Below, in pieces: positions 1 through 7,346 of a DNA stretch of 23,354 nt (positions are counted from its first letter, which is position 1; each line of letters begins with the position of its first letter). The stretch comes from Chlamydiia bacterium. GTDB taxonomy: Bacteria; Chlamydiota; Chlamydiia; Chlamydiales; JAAZZY01. The translations under genes were made by a program, and so were the position numbers. Location of the stretch: assembly GCA_014239035.1 (NCBI GenBank), contig JAAZZY010000009.1:1-23354 (forward strand). Reading direction: 5' to 3'. The notes under the pieces are model-generated. The model ran no database searches and was not told where the DNA came from. It saw only the letters and a program-made list of their open reading frames with translations.

Positions 1-2
1 AT

Positions 3-221
3 AAATCCTCTTCTTTAATAAAATGTCTTCTTCACGCACCCACCTCTTTAGAAGACAAGCAAGAGCGGAAAATTTATAGAGAGCTCAATAAACTATTACA
101 TCCTGATGTATGCGGCAGAAATGGTTCTCCGCTAAGTGAATCTTTTTGTCAAAAATATGCTGACCAATACGCCACTCAATTTAATGAATGGTTCAAAAGA
201 GAAATCCCCAAGAGCTGGTAA
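3..221 (+). CDS. J-domain protein, C-terminal end (partial)
   Basis: An open frame enters from the left edge (first full codon at 3) and gives 72 residues ending in a TAA at 219-221. It contains RELNKLLHPDV, which matches helix II plus the HPD tripeptide of J domains, the motif that stimulates the ATPase of Hsp70 (DnaK). The HPD is followed by a short loop (CGRNGSP) and a helix like J-domain helix III (LSESFCQKYADQYATQFNEW). The chain stops soon after, so the J domain sits at the very C-terminus, unlike DnaJ, where it is N-terminal. The protein may be a specialised or secreted co-chaperone. The N-terminal part lies outside the window, so total size and targeting are unknown. The next gene converges on it from the other strand. 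I see no terminator between them. Confidence 0.6.
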   Translation, partial: KSSSLIKCLLHAPTSLEDKQERKIYRELNKLLHPDVCGRNGSPLSESFCQKYADQYATQFNEWFKREIPKSW

Positions 222-255
222 ATAACCCCGAAAAGAATAAGGAGCACATTTACTT

Positions 256-1070
256 CTAATATCCTAATTTATCTTGATAAACTCCTAATTCCTCGTTGAA
301 AAGCTTAGTAGTTTCGTCATCAAAGCAATTCTTCCAATTCCCAATTTGTCCTTTTGAAAACGTTGCACTACTATTTCCAAAAAGTGAGAATGCTAGTTCT
401 TTTAACTTTTGCTCATCGTTTTTTATGGGAGCATTGATAAATTTTGCAATCTTTCTTAATTCATTTAGCTGCGCTTGGTCACTACCCCCTCCCCTAGATC
501 CCACTAAGTTCTCAAATCGTACGAGCTTCACATTTTTATTGTTCATAAATCTGCATGCTAGTTCAGCTTGATTTGCTAAATGAAAGCCCCATTTTTTAGG
601 CCCATCATCTTCATACTCGTGATTAAGTATCCAGTTAACTTTTTCCTGAATATTAGGAAGGGCGCAAAACTTCTCTTTATCGTTTTGAGTCATTCCTCCA
701 GAAAAAGGTTTATGAGCCCATGAAGCATATGAAACACAGACATCTCTTAAATCTCTAACAAGCAATATTTTTTTATATTTTTATTCTTTCTTAATATTTT
801 TTTAACTTCATTTGGGGAAAGATGGGTATGATACCAATCGAATTGATCAGTATCTCCAAGATCTTCTAGACCATGGTCATTACTTTGATAACCTGTCATT
901 TTGTTGAGCAAATTGAGAGCAAGGTGTGTTCCAGATTTTGTAATGCTTAGCAGCATGAATTGATCGGATTTTGTTGAAGGCTTTTCTTTGAAATGAACTT
1001 TATAAGAGATTAGCACTCCAATACATGTAATAAATATAATTACAAAGATCGGCTTAATTTTATTTTTCAC
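256..1070 (-). pseudogene. Membrane-anchored sulfotransferase, split by a -1 frameshift at an A7 tract
   Basis: Two overlapping minus-strand frames (747-1070 and 256-765) together make one sulfotransferase (Sulfotransfer_1-like), which moves sulfate from PAPS to a hydroxyl or amine. The first frame starts at GTG 1068-1070 behind an AGGA ribosome site. It has one membrane segment (about residues 7-23), then the PAPS 5'-phosphosulfate loop (LLSITKSGTHL, residues 40-50). It loses frame after residue 101. The second frame carries the 3'-phosphate motif (VRDLRDVCVSY, 105-115) and the late GQIGNWKNCF motif (about 241-250). A -1 shift at the A7 run (768-774) joins them as KNIKKILLVRDL, giving 271 residues, a normal family length. 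The gene is either decayed by a one-base loss or read by slippage; a sequencing error is also possible. The single N-terminal anchor resembles type II Golgi sulfotransferases, but a eukaryotic origin is only a guess. Confidence 0.75.
768..774 (-). other. A7 slippery tract inside the sulfotransferase gene
   Basis: On the coding strand the upstream frame reads ATA AAA AAA TAT, which contains A_AAA_AAA, a classical slippery heptamer. Slipping back one base puts the ribosome into ATA TTG CTT GTT AGA, exactly the downstream sulfotransferase frame. A polymerase that adds one A would have the same effect. Without slippage, translation stops at the TAA at 747-749, six codons after the tract. I did not identify a clear stimulatory stem-loop just downstream. 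Confidence 0.5.
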
Positions 1071-1221
1071 TGGATTCCTTCTGCTAAATTTGAAGCAACA
1101 TTTTTTCAGATCTGCTTTTTTTTAACTAGAGGTTACTTTTCTTTTCATGAGCAACACCATTTGATTTCTTATACAGAAGGGATCAAAAAAATAACTTTTT
1201 TTTTAACGCGACATTTATGCC

Positions 1222-2496
1222 TTAGGATTTAATTTGAAAGCGATCAAGACGAGCGGCTAGTTCCAAAGGACATGTTGCTGTAACGACAATATCATTGCCT
1301 TCATATTCATGTTCTAAAACTTTTCCACGCTTAAGAATTTCGCTATAGTATTTGAAATCTTTTTGAGGGATTTTAAGTTGAAGTGTTTTAGTAGTCCCTT
1401 CTAAGAATTTAGTCATCATCTTAAAAAGATCTTCAAAACCTTCTTTCTTGAGAGCTGAGACCTGAACAGAATGTGAGACCATAGTGCGCAAGCGAGAAAG
1501 ACTTGCCCTTTGAGTACATTTATCTATTTTATTGATGATAGTAATCATAGGCTTTTTATCAGCGTGTAGCTCTTTTAGAACTTCCATTGTCGTTTCTGCT
1601 TGCTCGACTGCCATAGGATTAGAGGCATCTATTACGTGCATGAGGATGTCAGTATAAAGAGATTCTTCTAGAGTGCTTTTAAAAGCAGCGATGAGTGTGT
1701 GTGGCAGCTTTCTAATAAAACCAACTGTGTCAATTAAGAGGATTTTTTGGTTGTTTGGAAGTGTATACTGCTTTGTGGCGGTGTCGAGCGTTGCAAAGAG
1801 CGTATCTTCAACAAAAACATCAGCATCAGTTAAAGATCGCAGGAGAGTGGATTTACCCGCATTTGTGTACCCAATAATAGCAAAGGTGGGCACTGATGTT
1901 TTAAGTCTTTTAGAGCGCTGAGTCATCCGGTGTTTTCTAACTGATTGCAGCTGCTTTTCAAGCTTTTTAATTTCTTTGTCGAGTAGCCTCTTATCGATCT
2001 CTATTTGTTTTTCACCTTCCCCTTTACTTTGGCTAGATCCCCCTCTTTGGCGTGAGAGGTGCGTCCAGAGCCTTTTAAGGCGAGGAAATTGATATTTGGC
2101 TTGGGCCAGCTGAATTTGAAGCTTGGCTTCTTTGGTTTGAGCGCGCTGTGCAAAGACTCCTAAGATGATCTCTGAACGCTCCATAACAGGGCATTTAAAT
2201 GCTTTCTCTAGATTTCTCTGCTGCGCTGGTGAGATTTCATTATCGATGACAACCAAATCAAATTCATTGCAGTGTGCGTAATCAACAAGCTCCTTAACTT
2301 TTCCTGATCCCATGTAGGTTGCAGCATCAATCTTCCTTAAGGGAGTCGGCACTTTTTCAGATGAGCTTATTCCAAATGTTTGAACAAGGAGTTTGAGCTC
2401 TTCAAGGTGCTCATTGCAGACAGGTTTATCTGATCCATGAGAATAAAAGCCTACAAGCAGGGCTTTTTCTTTTTTAATCTCTTTTTCTTCTTTCAA
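1222..2496 (-). CDS. hflX: GTPase HflX
   Basis: HflX is a ribosome-associated TRAFAC GTPase that splits stalled or stressed 70S ribosomes into subunits. The 424-residue product has the N-terminal HflX domain (GSGK at 63-66) and a glycine-rich linker at about 151-170 (RGGSSQSKGEGEKQIEIDKR). It then has the G domain: P-loop GYTNAGKS (209-216), switch region DTLFATLDT (231-239), DTVGF (256-260) and NKID (322-325). The linker departs from the common GTRGPGE form. Translation begins at a TTG (2494-2496), eight bases after a GGAGA ribosome site; no ATG fits better. It lies 11 bases downstream of the PhnP-like gene and is probably co-transcribed with it. The same pair, as I recall, is adjacent in Chlamydia (CT379/CT380). 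Downstream, an A-rich/T-rich stretch at about 1183-1205 could act as a weak terminator. Confidence 0.95.
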   Translation of the reverse strand: MKEEKEIKKEKALLVGFYSHGSDKPVCNEHLEELKLLVQTFGISSSEKVPTPLRKIDAATYMGSGKVKELVDYAHCNEFDLVVIDNEISPAQQRNLEKAFKCPVMERSEIILGVFAQRAQTKEAKLQIQLAQAKYQFPRLKRLWTHLSRQRGGSSQSKGEGEKQIEIDKRLLDKEIKKLEKQLQSVRKHRMTQRSKRLKTSVPTFAIIGYTNAGKSTLLRSLTDADVFVEDTLFATLDTATKQYTLPNNQKILLIDTVGFIRKLPHTLIAAFKSTLEESLYTDILMHVIDASNPMAVEQAETTMEVLKELHADKKPMITIINKIDKCTQRASLSRLRTMVSHSVQVSALKKEGFEDLFKMMTKFLEGTTKTLQLKIPQKDFKYYSEILKRGKVLEHEYEGNDIVVTATCPLELAARLDRFQIKS

Positions 2497-2507
2497 TTTT
2501 TTCTCCG

Positions 2508-3287
2508 CTAGTCAAATTCAATCTCTTGTCCGTCATAGCTTAATTTAGCCCAATCAGGTAGAGACTTATTTGTTATTTCATGATCAAGTTCGTGATCTAT
2601 ATGATTAAAGTAAACTTTTTTAGCTCTTGTTTTCTCTGTAAAGGCAAGAGCCTCATCGAGAGAAAAATGCACTGGCGATGAAGAATGCCTTAGCCCACTA
2701 ACAACTAAGGTCTCTATCCCATCAAGATCTTCAAAGATGCTCTCTGGATACTGACGAATATCTGTTATGTAGGCAAGGTTTCCCATCCGAAGACCAAGCA
2801 CGGGCATGTCTCCTTGATAGTAGGTCATATACTTAAAGTTTATTCCATGAAAATCCGTATCTCCCCGCTCATTAGGCAGAATCATATATTCAAACTTCAC
2901 CGTTTTACTGTTATGATTTTTATGCTCAATAAACTGATAGAAGTATCTAAGTTTAACTTCATCATAAGAGGCTTTTGAGAGCATGCAGTGAATCGGTTTT
3001 TTCTCGATAAAATAAAAGATCCTTAGATCATCGAGTCCCCCAATGTGATCATAGTGCACATGGGTGATAATGGTTCCGGTTATATGCTTGATCTTATATT
3101 TAAGGGCTTGATCTCGAAAATCAGGTCCTGGGTCCACTAAAATATTTTCTTGTCCATACTGGAGGAGAACTGAGGGTCTAAATCTTTTATTGAATGGTGA
3201 ATCTGATGTACATACAGAGCAGTCACAGCCAATAACGGGGACCCCAGCAGAGGATCCTGTACCTAGAAATAAAAGCTTCTTTTTCAT
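2508..3287 (-). CDS. PhnP-like metallo-beta-lactamase-fold hydrolase
   Basis: This is a 259-residue metal-dependent hydrolase of the PhnP branch of the metallo-beta-lactamase fold; PhnP itself is a cyclic phosphodiesterase. Visible are the opening strand LFLGTGSSAGVPVIGCDC (residues 6-23), with the Cys-rich loop (CDCSVC, 21-26) that binds a structural zinc in PhnP. The metal site THVHYDH follows at 75-81, then later His-bearing blocks (GLRHSSSPVHFS and YFNHIDHELDHE). I chose ATG 3285-3287 because MKKKLLFLGTG fits the family start; an in-frame ATG 39 bases upstream would add a tail without homology. No other phosphonate genes are nearby, so phosphonate catabolism is unlikely and the substrate is unknown. 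It is the first gene of a likely two-gene unit with hflX. Confidence 0.85.
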   Translation of the reverse strand: MKKKLLFLGTGSSAGVPVIGCDCSVCTSDSPFNKRFRPSVLLQYGQENILVDPGPDFRDQALKYKIKHITGTIITHVHYDHIGGLDDLRIFYFIEKKPIHCMLSKASYDEVKLRYFYQFIEHKNHNSKTVKFEYMILPNERGDTDFHGINFKYMTYYQGDMPVLGLRMGNLAYITDIRQYPESIFEDLDGIETLVVSGLRHSSSPVHFSLDEALAFTEKTRAKKVYFNHIDHELDHEITNKSLPDWAKLSYDGQEIEFD

Positions 3288-3310
3288 ATAATTACTTTTT
3301 TGCGTAAAAC

Positions 3311-3316
3311 TATAAT
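3311..3316 (+). promoter_or_regulatory. Possible -10 box in the divergent phnP-like / FAD oxidoreductase spacer
   Basis: The 66-base divergent spacer 3288-3353 holds a perfect TATAAT at 3311-3316, about 38 bases before the oxidoreductase ATG. No good -35 lies at 16-18 bases; only AT-rich sequence is present. The same bases read as an AT-rich TATTAT on the other strand. The spacer must drive both genes, but the exact elements are uncertain. Confidence 0.3.
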
Positions 3317-3353
3317 ATTTGTTCAAGAAGATTTCACTAATAATTAAATTCTG

Positions 3354-4331
3354 ATGAAAATAGCAGTTATTGGAGCAGGCCTCTCAGGGCTTGCATTGGC
3401 ATGGCATTATAAAAGCCTCTCAAAAGAGATAGAGCTCACCCTCTTTGATCCTGAGGTGGTAGACGAGCGCACCTCTGCGCTAGCACACCTTCTCTACCCA
3501 TATGTTGGCATCAAATCCAAGCTCAATCCAAATGGCAAGCTTGCACTAGAGAAAAGCACAGAGCTACTCAATATTGCCTCTAGATTTTCAACATCTCCAA
3601 TTTATAAGAAAACATCTCTTTTAAAATTGGGAACTTTTCAAAGACAGATCAAAGATCTAAAAAAAGCAGCTAACAATTATGATAATCTTTCGTGGAGAGA
3701 AAAGACTTCTTTTAACATGGGCGGATTGTGGCTTGATGAAATTATTCAAGTGGATGCTCAGAGATATCTAGAGGCTCTAGAAAAAGCAGTCAGTAGTTTA
3801 GGTGTGCACATTCAAAAGGCCCGCTTTACTCAAGAGATGGAAAAAGATTTTGATCAGATCATCTACTGCACAGGACACCACGCAAAAGATCTTTCAAAAG
3901 AGCCTCTAAGTAGAATGAAAGGCCAGGGCCTTATTTTAAAGCGTCCTGATAGCTTTGAGCAAAACTACTGCCTTATTGCACATCAGCTACACATGATTCC
4001 TTCTATAGATAAAAAGACGCTCTATGTGGGAAATACTTTTGAGAAAGAGTTTGAGTGTGCAAAACCAAATCTAGAAAAAGCGATCTCTCTTCTATGGCCT
4101 AAGCTTATCCAGTTTTATCCAGACTTTACTCAGGACCTCATCATAGGCGTAAAAGCAGGCGTTCGCTTAAATGCATCCACAAGACTACCCGTTATCTCAA
4201 AAGTCAATGAGAAGGTGTGGCACTACGGCGCTTTAGGATCTAAAGGCCTGCTCTATCACAGTTTTTATGCTGAGAAGTTAGCACGAGCTCTTAAAGAAAA
4301 TTCAAACGAGGAGATGATGCTTGAACCGTAG
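3354..4331 (+). CDS. MnmC C-terminal-like FAD-dependent oxidoreductase
   Basis: This is a 325-residue DAO-family flavoprotein. It opens with the dinucleotide-binding fold VIGAGLSGLALAWHY (residues 5-19). The C-terminus has RLPVISKV followed by YGALGSKGLLYHSFYAEKLA (about 291-310), which closely resembles the ALGSRG block of the MnmC oxidase domain. In MnmC that domain converts cmnm5(s2)U34 of tRNA to nm5(s2)U34, and the methyltransferase domain completes the modification. Here there is no methyltransferase part, so this is a stand-alone oxidase. It could act in wobble-uridine modification or as a ThiO/glycine-oxidase-like amine oxidase. It is transcribed divergently from the PhnP-like gene and converges with 4362-5249. 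I see no clear terminator in the 30 bases between the converging genes. Confidence 0.7.
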   Translation: MKIAVIGAGLSGLALAWHYKSLSKEIELTLFDPEVVDERTSALAHLLYPYVGIKSKLNPNGKLALEKSTELLNIASRFSTSPIYKKTSLLKLGTFQRQIKDLKKAANNYDNLSWREKTSFNMGGLWLDEIIQVDAQRYLEALEKAVSSLGVHIQKARFTQEMEKDFDQIIYCTGHHAKDLSKEPLSRMKGQGLILKRPDSFEQNYCLIAHQLHMIPSIDKKTLYVGNTFEKEFECAKPNLEKAISLLWPKLIQFYPDFTQDLIIGVKAGVRLNASTRLPVISKVNEKVWHYGALGSKGLLYHSFYAEKLARALKENSNEEMMLEP

Positions 4332-4361
4332 GGAATGTGACTGCCATTTTTTCCTCTAAAT

Positions 4362-5249
4362 TTAAATGCTAAATGCTTTCATCTCAATTCCAGATTCTAA
4401 AACAAAATCTGGATGACTTTGGTTTAGTGTCTGGATTACAAATTCTTTGACTTTGCTCTGCACTAGCCTCTGACTATTTTCAATTTGACTCTCTAATGCA
4501 CGCGTATCAACTGTGACTCTTTGAATTGTATATAGCGTATTTCTACTCTGCCAGTAGTCTCCTGTAAAGAGTGTGATAAAGGAGCTCTCTGCAAGCTCTG
4601 CCTCAACAATGGCATCCCCTGCTCGATAAAGCTCCTTTAAAGCTCCAATAGCAACTTGGCTCGGCTTTAGCGCAAGCTCTGTGTTAAACTCCACAACTTG
4701 CTGATTTAAATTTTGAAGCATCTGCGCAACTCGAAAGTTATCTTCTCTTGAACGGAAGTCAGAATAACTTCCTCGATAGTTGTTATCAGAGCTCATGCCA
4801 TCCCACCATTCACTATTTTCAGCACGCTTAAGCTGCTGAAGGGCGCCCCTACAGGTTTGTGCTAATAGATTGAGTCTTTGTAAAAGAGCATGACAGGCCT
4901 TAAATTCAGCATTTTCTGATTCTTGCTCATGAACAACTGTGCGGATAATTTGACCTTCTATCTGCTCTTTTCTCTCTTGAAGTGCAAAGTGCGCCTTCCA
5001 TAGATCTTTGACTCTTGTGGTGAGCTCATTGTAGTGACTGACTTCCTCAGGGTCTGATAAAAAAGTTGATGAGACAAATGTTGGGAGTCTATTGATACAA
5101 GCATCCCAGTTTCCCATTTGAGAGTAAGCAGCATCTCTTTGATTAACTGCTGATTGCAGGCTATCTGTTGCTGATCTCTCACTATTATGCGCCTCTTGCC
5201 AGACTTTGATATGTGTATCAACTATACTTGTTTGCGTAACCGTTACCAT
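4362..5249 (-). CDS. Hypothetical coiled-coil protein paired with the M48 protease
   Basis: I do not recognise this 295-residue protein. It has no signal peptide and no membrane segment. It is strongly helical: a probable coiled coil spans about residues 73-143, rich in E, Q, K and L, with more helix toward the C-terminus (about 180-285). A polar stretch in the middle is rich in D, N, R and S (about 150-170). The ATG is 5247-5249 behind an AGAGG ribosome site. It begins 18 bases after the M48 protease gene on the same strand, so the two are probably one operon, and it may be a partner, regulator or substrate of the protease. A type III secreted effector is another possibility, by analogy with chlamydial coiled-coil effectors, but nothing in the sequence proves it. 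Confidence 0.75.
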   Translation of the reverse strand: MVTVTQTSIVDTHIKVWQEAHNSERSATDSLQSAVNQRDAAYSQMGNWDACINRLPTFVSSTFLSDPEEVSHYNELTTRVKDLWKAHFALQERKEQIEGQIIRTVVHEQESENAEFKACHALLQRLNLLAQTCRGALQQLKRAENSEWWDGMSSDNNYRGSYSDFRSREDNFRVAQMLQNLNQQVVEFNTELALKPSQVAIGALKELYRAGDAIVEAELAESSFITLFTGDYWQSRNTLYTIQRVTVDTRALESQIENSQRLVQSKVKEFVIQTLNQSHPDFVLESGIEMKAFSI

Positions 5250-5267
5250 TTTTGACCTCTGAAATTG

Positions 5268-6311
5268 TTAAACGTAATTAAAATGCCGCGCAATATTATG
5301 GGCATCTAGTGCACCCTTCGAGATAAGAGAAGCCCCGCCTATTAAAGACAGTGCTTTTGCTGTGTAGGACATTGAGCGCTCTGTTTGTTTGGGATTTGCT
5401 GCCATATTTAGAGCATTTCTCATCCGTCTAGCATGGTTTGGATGTGAAGAGCCAATATCCCATGAACCTAACATCTCTTCAACTTTTCCCTCATATGTAG
5501 AAAATGCCTTCCCTTTAACAAGTGATGAAATAAGCCACTTTTTAGTAACTAAGTGAAGACCTTCAGCATACCTTGAAGCATTTTGACACTCTAAATCTGC
5601 TTCCCACTCATGATGTTGACTAACTCCATCCATTACTGTCCACATTCCCTTAACGAGCAAAAGAAATCCTACTAGGTTGATATGATTTGGAACAATCCTA
5701 GTTAAAAGAGCGAAAATTAGACCAAGATACCCCCCTGATTTTAATAGGTGGTTGTTTTTAGCATGCCCAAGCTCATGCGCTAAAACTCCTTTAAGTTCCT
5801 TTTCTGTGAGTACTCCCTTAAATTTCCTAGCTAAGTTAAAGATATCTCTCCTAACGCCTTTAGGGAGATTATCTAGCTGCTTAGCAAGTGTTAGAGGCTC
5901 ATCTGAAAGCGAATTTAAAATCAGTTGCCACCTTTGGTAATCAGATGATCTTTTCAGCTCTCTTGAATTAAAATTTTCAAAATATGTGTGCCCTATTCCC
6001 ACAACTGGACCTGTTAAGGAGGAGCTGTTTCCTAAACAAAATGCATTTTCCCCAACCATATGACTGACGTAGAGATTTACACTCATGTTTTCAAGGCCAA
6101 GATCTCTCTTAATTTCATCGACATACCCTTCAAGGATAGTAAGCTTTTTAACGTCTTTTTCCAAAAGAGATGGTGGAGACTCTAGAGGAAAATATGAGGG
6201 GGCCACATTTGCAATAGCTCTAAGAGCTGTTGGAATAGCCAAAAGAACAGGATTATCAGTCACCATCCCTACGGCTATAAAACCCAATGTGAGGTATGTT
6301 GAAATTTCCAC
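5268..6311 (-). CDS. M48-family membrane metalloprotease
   Basis: This is a 347-residue zinc peptidase of the M48 (HtpX/Ste24-like) group. The zinc site is VLAHELGHAKNNH, with H179, E180 and H183, and the third ligand is expected in EWEAD (E235, with D239), matching the ExxxD of the family. Hydrophobic stretches lie at the N-terminus (about 6-37) and after the active site (about 194-222), consistent with a membrane-embedded enzyme whose site faces the cytosol or periplasm. M48 enzymes cleave misfolded membrane proteins or process lipoproteins. The start is GTG 6309-6311 with only a weak GAAG ribosome site; the next Met is residue 16, so the exact start is less certain. The coiled-coil gene follows after 18 bases. 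The annotated TM-HExxH-TM order differs from the four-helix HtpX layout, so htpX is not assigned. Confidence 0.85.
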   Translation of the reverse strand: MEISTYLTLGFIAVGMVTDNPVLLAIPTALRAIANVAPSYFPLESPPSLLEKDVKKLTILEGYVDEIKRDLGLENMSVNLYVSHMVGENAFCLGNSSSLTGPVVGIGHTYFENFNSRELKRSSDYQRWQLILNSLSDEPLTLAKQLDNLPKGVRRDIFNLARKFKGVLTEKELKGVLAHELGHAKNNHLLKSGGYLGLIFALLTRIVPNHINLVGFLLLVKGMWTVMDGVSQHHEWEADLECQNASRYAEGLHLVTKKWLISSLVKGKAFSTYEGKVEEMLGSWDIGSSHPNHARRMRNALNMAANPKQTERSMSYTAKALSLIGGASLISKGALDAHNIARHFNYV

Positions 6312-6682
6312 GTAAAGTCTTCATCTAAATAATTAGAAAATGACAGTATGCTCCGTATTTATTAAGACCAGATAAAGAAAATAAGATGAAATCTGCATCT
6401 TAGATGGTCTGTCGAGAGGAAAACCCTATATAACACTAATATACTAACACTTAAGAACTTCTTTACCGCAGGAGGCTTATTATCCGTATGCCACTTAATG
6501 TTAGAATCTTGTTAATAATTAAACTTTTAATTATAAAATTCAATAAGGGAAGAGTATGAGAGACCTGTTCCAAGTGAATATGAGATTCTAGAATTATTAG
6601 CAGGTAAAGAACTTGGGAGTACAAGCGACCTCATTACTAGAATGCCTGCAGCGCCTCAATGTATTATAAGTTAGTTTTTATC
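6312..6682. other. 371-base spacer with no intact gene
   Basis: This AT-rich stretch separates the upstream end of the M48 gene from the 3' end of the 209-residue protein gene. It contains no long open frame, no tRNA-like fold that I can see and no clear terminator. It does hold a short plus-strand gene-like remnant (6488-6674, listed separately). The promoter of the M48 operon should lie at its left end, but I cannot pick a convincing -35/-10 pair. Confidence 0.6.
6488..6674 (+). pseudogene. Possible broken small gene with a strong ribosome-binding site
   Basis: An AGGAGG at 6470-6475 stands 12 bases before ATG 6488-6490. That frame gives only 23 residues (hydrophobic, LLIIKLLII) before TGA 6557-6559. 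A second frame, open from 6537 to TAG 6672-6674, overlaps it and has no start codon of its own near its beginning. It encodes a protein-like tail (EEYERPVPSEYEILELLAG then KELGSTSDLITRMPAAPQ). A single +1 shift near 6540-6548 would fuse them into a protein of about 60 residues. This suggests a decayed or frameshifted small gene, but chance is possible and I know no homologue. Confidence 0.3.
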
Positions 6683-7312
6683 TTAGAATTCATTATGTGA
6701 CTTTGTCTCAACAAGCATATGACTGCGCATCGTCGTTGTAAATTCGTTTGTCTTTGGATCTAATCCCACTTGAAAAGGCGCCTTAACATCTCCAGTCCTA
6801 TAAAGAGCACTAAAAATTCCAAGGCAAGTATCTTCTAAAGTTACATCACCTCCGCACTCCCTGATAAGATTCATAGGGCCAAAGACACCTCCTCCTTTGA
6901 GCCAAATAGAATTTGCCTCTTGAGCAGACTCTTGAAAAAGCGTGGTGACAACAGGCTTGGCATTTTGTCTTCTTGCCTGATCACTTTGAGTAGTTTTAAA
7001 GGTGATAAAAGGGCGCCTTTTAGAGTCTACTCCTACCATCACTGGGCCAGTAAGATCATCAGGAAAAATCCGACTAATACTACCAATTCCATCGAAAAAG
7101 CTCTCATTCCATACAAGTTTTGGAAGGGAACAAAAAGCATCACAACCACCTATAATATCGATGATCTTTTGCAAGACCGTATTATCAAATAAAGTCTCTT
7201 TATTCTTTGTTGCATCGACGCAATGAGAATGTGAAAATATGACATTACAAGCAACATCGCGGGCAAAACAATGCTCATTAGATGCAGTGCTAAATAATCC
7301 TATAGCTGCCAT
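6683..7312 (-). CDS. Hypothetical 209-aa protein with an internal duplication
   Basis: I do not recognise this protein. It has no signal peptide or membrane helix and is fairly rich in cysteine (eight, mostly before residue 62 and at 153-163). Two segments look alike: residues 75-108 (DDLTGPVMVGVDSKRRPF at 85-102) and 165-194 (GDVKAPFQVGLDPKTNEF at 174-191). They share a P-x-x-VG-x-D-x-K core, a following F-x-T, and a GI-x-S about 12-15 residues earlier. TLF also occurs before each copy (40-42 and 124-126). The protein therefore probably consists of two diverged copies of one domain. The ATG 7310-7312 has a good AGGAAGG site. The metabolic operon ending at 7347 runs in the same direction 34 bases upstream, so read-through is possible. 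Confidence 0.7.
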   Translation of the reverse strand: MAAIGLFSTASNEHCFARDVACNVIFSHSHCVDATKNKETLFDNTVLQKIIDIIGGCDAFCSLPKLVWNESFFDGIGSISRIFPDDLTGPVMVGVDSKRRPFITFKTTQSDQARRQNAKPVVTTLFQESAQEANSIWLKGGGVFGPMNLIRECGGDVTLEDTCLGIFSALYRTGDVKAPFQVGLDPKTNEFTTTMRSHMLVETKSHNEF

Positions 7313-7346
7313 AGGGCCTTCCTAGTTTTTAAATTACATAGATTTT

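Noticed and set aside
256..765. Second half of the sulfotransferase as an independent gene starting at TTG
   Set aside because: It has no ribosome site, begins inside a conserved strand, and lacks the PAPS loop that the upstream frame supplies.
1183..1205. A-rich then T-rich stretch after hflX as a terminator
   Set aside because: The stem would be only A-T pairs with a tiny loop and no GC; too weak to list as a terminator.
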